This document shows, in pieces, positions 61,128 through 64,000 of a stretch of DNA of 64,000 nucleotides (positions within the stretch are counted from its first letter, which is position 1; each line of letters begins with the position of its first letter). Location: assembly GCF_003097495.1 (NCBI RefSeq), contig NZ_QEOP01000002.1:868001-932000 (forward strand), given 5' to 3'. The notes beneath the pieces were generated by a model. It saw only the letters and a list, made by a program, of their open reading frames with translations. It was not told the DNA's origin and searched no databases. Made by a program: the position numbers and the translations under genes. The DNA comes from Amnibacterium flavum. GTDB taxonomy: Bacteria > Actinomycetota > Actinomycetes > Actinomycetales > Microbacteriaceae.

Positions 61128-62096
61128 ATGGGCTCTGCAGGAGTACCGCTGCTCGAGCGATCCGCCGAGCTGCCCCCGCTGTACCGTCAAGCGCTGCAGG
61201 CGCTCGAGACGCTGGCGATGGCCACCTCGTTCGATGACCTCAGCCCGCTCCCGCCCGAGCCGCAGCTCGCGGCACGCCTCGGCGTCTCCCGCGGCACACT
61301 CCGTCGCGCCACCGATGAGCTCGCGCGCGAAGGGCTCCTGCGCATCCAGGCCGGACGCGGCACGTTCGTCAACAAGCAGACCCAGATCCGCCGGGTGGTG
61401 CGATCGCAGCTGATCGACCATGTGAAGCCCGACTCGCGGTTCGACCTCGACATCACCCAGTTCGTGCCCGACTTCGACGGCAGTGACGAGTGCACCCGCC
61501 AGACCCTCGAGCTCGACGCCGTCCGTGATGCGACCACCATCTTCGTGGCGCCCGACAACAGCCTCATCGGTCTGCGCCGATCGCTCCTGCTCCAGGGCAA
61601 GCGACTGCTCGTGCCGACCTTCGGCGGCCGCCGGGGAATGTTCCTGATCGACGGCAGCATCGGCGACCCCGCTGCGCTCGCCGGTGCGGCCACGCTCGAC
61701 GGCATGGAGGAGCACGGTCGGGTGCTCGAGCTCCGGGAGCTCCGCGAACTCGGACATGTCGACGTCATGGTCACGGGCGCTGTTGCCGTCACCTCCGGCG
61801 GCGTCCATGTCGGCGGCGGTGAAGGCTACCTCGATCTCGAGTGGGGGATCCTCCGTGAGCTCGATCTCGTCGATGACGACGTGCCGGTCATCGCGGTCGT
61901 GCACACCACCCAGTTCGTCGACATCCCGCTCGACCCCAAGGCGTCGGACTGTCTGATCGACATCGTCGTCACTCCGGCCGAGACCGTGCGGCTCGATCAC
62001 GCCGCCGGCAAGCCGTCCGGCCTCGATCGCGAATGGATCCGCCACCGCCGAGCGGCCGTGTCGAGCTACTTCCAGCAGCTGAACACCGACCGCTGA
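61128..62096 (+). CDS. GntR-type regulator fused to a cyclo-ligase-like (COG0212) sensor domain
   Basis: The 322-residue protein joins a GntR winged helix (residues about 15-82: PPEPQLAARLGVSRGTLRRA, LLRIQAGRGTFVN) to a COG0212 domain (about 95-290). The domain shares PDSRFDLDITQFVPDFDGSD (101-120), APDNSLIGLRRSLLLQGK and VDIPLDPKASDCLIDIVVTP with the two stand-alone copies. Its motif is HVGGGEGYLDLEWG (227-240), with Gly for the Lys of GKG, suggesting binding without catalysis. AAGGAG lies 8 nt before ATG 61128; a GTG at 61119 overlaps that site. Known GntR effector domains are FadR, HutC, MocR and YtrA types; this one matches none. Confidence 0.85.
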   Translation: MGSAGVPLLERSAELPPLYRQALQALETLAMATSFDDLSPLPPEPQLAARLGVSRGTLRRATDELAREGLLRIQAGRGTFVNKQTQIRRVVRSQLIDHVKPDSRFDLDITQFVPDFDGSDECTRQTLELDAVRDATTIFVAPDNSLIGLRRSLLLQGKRLLVPTFGGRRGMFLIDGSIGDPAALAGAATLDGMEEHGRVLELRELRELGHVDVMVTGAVAVTSGGVHVGGGEGYLDLEWGILRELDLVDDDVPVIAVVHTTQFVDIPLDPKASDCLIDIVVTPAETVRLDHAAGKPSGLDREWIRHRRAAVSSYFQQLNTDR

Positions 62097-62122
62097 CCTC
62101 GGCCGATCGTCGCGGTGCCGAG

Positions 62123-62743
62123 ATGACGAAGACGGATCTCAAGAAGCTGATCGGCAGTTACACCGCGCACGCGGGGCGGTTCGAGGTGGTCACGGTGCCG
62201 CCGATGCGGTTCCTGATGGTCGACGGCCACGGCGACCCCAACTCGTCGGCGGAATACGCGGATGCGCTTGCGACGATCTATCCGGTCGCGTACCGGCTGA
62301 AGTTCCTCAGCAGGAACGAGCTCGATCGCGACTATTCCGTGATGCCTCTCGAGGCCCTCTGGTGGTCCGACGACCTGACATCGTTCACGAGCGCTCGCGA
62401 TAAGTCCCGTTGGGACTGGACCACGATGATCATGATTCCCGACTGGATCACGGATGCGCACGTCGCGACCGCGCGGCGAGGGGTCGAGCTGAAGGGCGGG
62501 GCTCCCGCGCTCGATCGGCTCCGGTTCGAGCTGTTCGACGAGGGGGCGGCGGTGCAGACCCTGCACATCGGCCCGTACGACGACGAGGGCCCGACCCTCG
62601 CTGCCCTGCACGACGACGTCATCCCGGCCCAAGGGCTTCGGATGGTGGGCAAACACCACGAGATCTACTTGAGCGACCCCCGCCGCTCAGCCCCAGAGAA
62701 ACTGAGGACGATCCTCCGCCAGCCGGTGACGTCAGCCACCTGA
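62123..62743 (+). CDS. GyrI-like small-molecule-binding domain protein
   Basis: The 206-residue protein is a GyrI-like (SHS2) fold: FEVVTVPPMRFLMVDGHGDP (residues 20-39), LEALWWSDD and VQTLHIGPYDDEGPTLAALH. There is no DNA-binding domain. Proteins of this kind bind cationic or aromatic small molecules; the ligand is unknown. ATG 62123 lies 26 bp after the GntR fusion gene, so the two may be co-transcribed. Function unknown. Confidence 0.85.
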   Translation: MTKTDLKKLIGSYTAHAGRFEVVTVPPMRFLMVDGHGDPNSSAEYADALATIYPVAYRLKFLSRNELDRDYSVMPLEALWWSDDLTSFTSARDKSRWDWTTMIMIPDWITDAHVATARRGVELKGGAPALDRLRFELFDEGAAVQTLHIGPYDDEGPTLAALHDDVIPAQGLRMVGKHHEIYLSDPRRSAPEKLRTILRQPVTSAT

Positions 62744-62750
62744 GCCCACC

Positions 62751-62980
62751 CGCCCGTTGAGCTCGTCGAAACGAAGGCACGCGCGCGGACCCCGGACTGA
62801 TGCGCATCGCTCCGCTCAGCGAACGCCGAGCCCCGCCCGTCGAGCGCCGCCCCGCCCGTTGAGCGCCGCGAAACGAAGGAACGCACGCGACCCGAACTCG
62901 TGCGCATCGCTCCGCTCAGCGACCGGCGCAGCCCGCCCGTTGAGCGCAGCCCGCCCGTTGAGCGGAGCGAAACGAAGGGC
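62751..62980. repeat. Block of about 100-bp imperfect direct repeats
   Basis: The element (CCGCCCGTTGAGC, then CGAAACGAAGG, then TGCGCATCGCTCCGCTCAGC) occurs twice in tandem, starting near 62751 and 62851, with a partial third copy ending at 62980 (TTGAGCGGAGCGAAACGAAG). The core also occurs between ctaB and ctaA. It separates the GyrI-like gene from the convergent exonuclease gene. It is probably a dispersed REP-like element; no spacer regularity of a CRISPR array is seen. Confidence 0.8.
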
Positions 62981-62992
62981 CTGCTCAGCGGG

Positions 62993-63850
62993 TCAGTATT
63001 CGAGCTGGAGCTCGCGGACCGGCCAGAGGTCCGAGGTCGTGAACTGCGGATCCTTCACGCGGCGCATGTACGCGATGAAGCTCTCCGTCTGCTCGCGGCA
63101 CCACGCCACCTGCAGTGCGTGCAGTTCATCGGCGGAGAGCCACAGCTCCGCGGCATAACGGCGGGCCAGAGCCTGAGCGACCCGGCCGGCGGCGATCGCG
63201 TCGGCGCTCGAGTCGTGAGCGTCGACGAGGCTCACCCCGTAGCAGTCGGCCGCAGCCGTGAGGGTGCGCTTGCCGCGTCGGTACTTGTCCACCGCCTTGT
63301 CGACGACGAGCGGATCGATCACGAGCAGCGAATCGTCGAGGGCCCGATGCCCGTGACGCACCGCCTCGTGCATGAGCAGGGTCAGGTCGTAAGGGGCGTT
63401 GTAGATGACGACGGGGATACGCCGATCGCTCAGATCGCGCAGCGCGTCGAGGATCTCGCCCACCACGTCGGGTGCGGGGCGCCCTTCGGCCCGCGCACGC
63501 TCAGTGCTGATGCCGTGGACAGCGGCGGCACCCTCGGGGATCTCGACCCCGGGATCGGCGAGCCAATCACGACGCTCCACCGGAACACCATCGGAACCTA
63601 GGACGCCGACATGGGCGCTCACGATCCGAGACGTGGCGGGATCGATCCCGGTCGTCTCGAGGTCGAACACCCCGAGCATCGCGGCCCAGGGCGGGATCTC
63701 GCCGGCGGTGAAGACCATGGGGGAGTCGGCCTCGACCGCGGCGGCCACCTCGGCCACCGCATCGGGACGGAACGACGACCCGGGAAGGGTGATCGGTTCG
63801 GTGCGCAGCGACTCGAAATCGAGTCCGTCGAGCGTGAGGTCTGTGTCCAC
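62993..63850 (-). CDS. DEDDh 3'-5' exonuclease (DNA polymerase III epsilon-like)
   Basis: The 285-residue protein has a DEDDh exonuclease domain: Asp63 and Glu65 in VFDLETTGID, Asp155 in IYNAPYDLTLLMHE, and His212 and Asp217 in DAHDSSADA. About 60 residues precede the first motif, with no recognised domain; the C-terminus has a further 60 residues (WCREQTESFIAYMRRVKDP). Family members proofread or process DNA or RNA ends. GTG 63850 follows a TAGCCT box by 6 nt. Converges with the GyrI-like gene across the repeat block. Confidence 0.9.
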   Translation of the reverse strand: MDTDLTLDGLDFESLRTEPITLPGSSFRPDAVAEVAAAVEADSPMVFTAGEIPPWAAMLGVFDLETTGIDPATSRIVSAHVGVLGSDGVPVERRDWLADPGVEIPEGAAAVHGISTERARAEGRPAPDVVGEILDALRDLSDRRIPVVIYNAPYDLTLLMHEAVRHGHRALDDSLLVIDPLVVDKAVDKYRRGKRTLTAAADCYGVSLVDAHDSSADAIAAGRVAQALARRYAAELWLSADELHALQVAWCREQTESFIAYMRRVKDPQFTTSDLWPVRELQLEY

Positions 63851-63856
63851 GCCGCC

Positions 63857-63862
63857 AGGCTA
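63857..63862 (-). promoter_or_regulatory. -10 box of leaderless exonuclease promoter
   Basis: On the reverse strand TAGCCT ends 6 nt before GTG 63850. Confidence 0.5.
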
Positions 63863-63960
63863 GGCACGACCTCCGACGTCGACCGGTATCACGCGCCGAC
63901 GTCGAACGAATGCCGAGACCGGTTGGGGGCGACGGGCGATACCCGACCCCGCCCCCTGGC

Positions 63961-64000
63961 TCAGAACTGCGCGGACGGATCCCAGATCTTCAGCCAGTAG
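63961..64000 (-). CDS. C-terminal end of a gene cut by the window edge
   Basis: The reverse strand reads YWLKIWDPSAQF followed by a TGA at 63961-63963. The frame is open to the window edge. The aromatic, charged end looks like a real protein terminus, but 12 residues are too few to name a family. Confidence 0.4.
   Translation of the reverse strand, partial: YWLKIWDPSAQF

Noticed and set aside
62751-62980. CRISPR array
   Set aside because: Repeats are imperfect, about 100 bp in period, and the intervening sequence is itself repeated; no cas genes are present.

Overview
The window is high-GC DNA with tightly packed, often overlapping genes, many GTG and TTG starts and actinobacterial markers: WhiA, RbpA, OpcA, a tkt-tal-pgi-zwf-opcA-pgl cluster, DUF3099, and glgC beside a GT4-type glgA. 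This points to an Actinomycetota chromosome, most likely Microbacteriaceae (Microbacterium-like). That placement rests on gene content, not on a database search.

Layout. 1-4.2 kb: accessory regulators and exporters (partial LysR, MFS exporter, EamA exporter with a divergent LysR) around coaE. 4.3-13.4 kb: nucleotide excision repair (uvrB, uvrA, uvrC), then rapZ and whiA. 13.5-18.1 kb: superoxide dismutase, lower glycolysis (gap-pgk-tpiA), secG and rbpA. 18.2-19.0 kb: small AraC regulator and VOC protein. 19.1-27.3 kb (minus strand): tkt-tal-pgi-zwf-opcA-pgl, the pentose phosphate block. 27.4-29.5 kb: ctaB and ctaA (heme A synthesis). 29.8-34.0 kb: SUF iron-sulfur operon sufB-sufD-Rieske-sufC-sufT. 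34.1-41.1 kb: methyltransferase, CoA-transferase, BioY, ABC-F ATPase, SURF1, DUF3099 and FabG.

41.1-50.9 kb is an accessory carbohydrate locus. A LacI regulator faces an eight-gene operon: CUT1 ABC transporter (lipoprotein and two permeases), MDR dehydrogenase, TIM-barrel isomerase, ThuA-like protein, GH2 glycosidase and GH43 lipoprotein. Two copies of a TACAGCGCTGTA-type operator lie in the divergent promoter region. 50.9-54.9 kb: serB-glgC and glgA, then an orphan ABC ATPase.

54.9-62.1 kb holds the most unusual system. An NMT1/THI5-type ABC importer (lipoprotein, ATPase, and one polypeptide made of two fused permease domains) is in an operon with a 5-formyltetrahydrofolate cyclo-ligase-like (COG0212-type) protein. 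A second such protein lies 3.3 kb downstream on the opposite strand. A third copy forms the C-terminal domain of a GntR-type transcription factor. The 16-bp sequence AAACATCTAGACGTTT occurs, identical, upstream of the importer operon (54962-54977) and between the divergent second and third genes (61024-61039). I infer a regulon in which a cyclo-ligase-like domain acts as the ligand sensor of a GntR repressor, possibly for a thiamin- or folate-related metabolite. rpmE2 and a small membrane protein lie inside this region.

The right end carries a GyrI-like protein, a block of direct repeats, a DEDDh exonuclease and the edge of another minus-strand gene. Across the window many genes show a TANNNT box 6-8 nt before the start codon, the mark of leaderless transcription. 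In three cases the TAG stop codon of the upstream gene forms the first three bases of that box. I saw no rRNA, tRNA, CRISPR array, insertion sequence or prophage.
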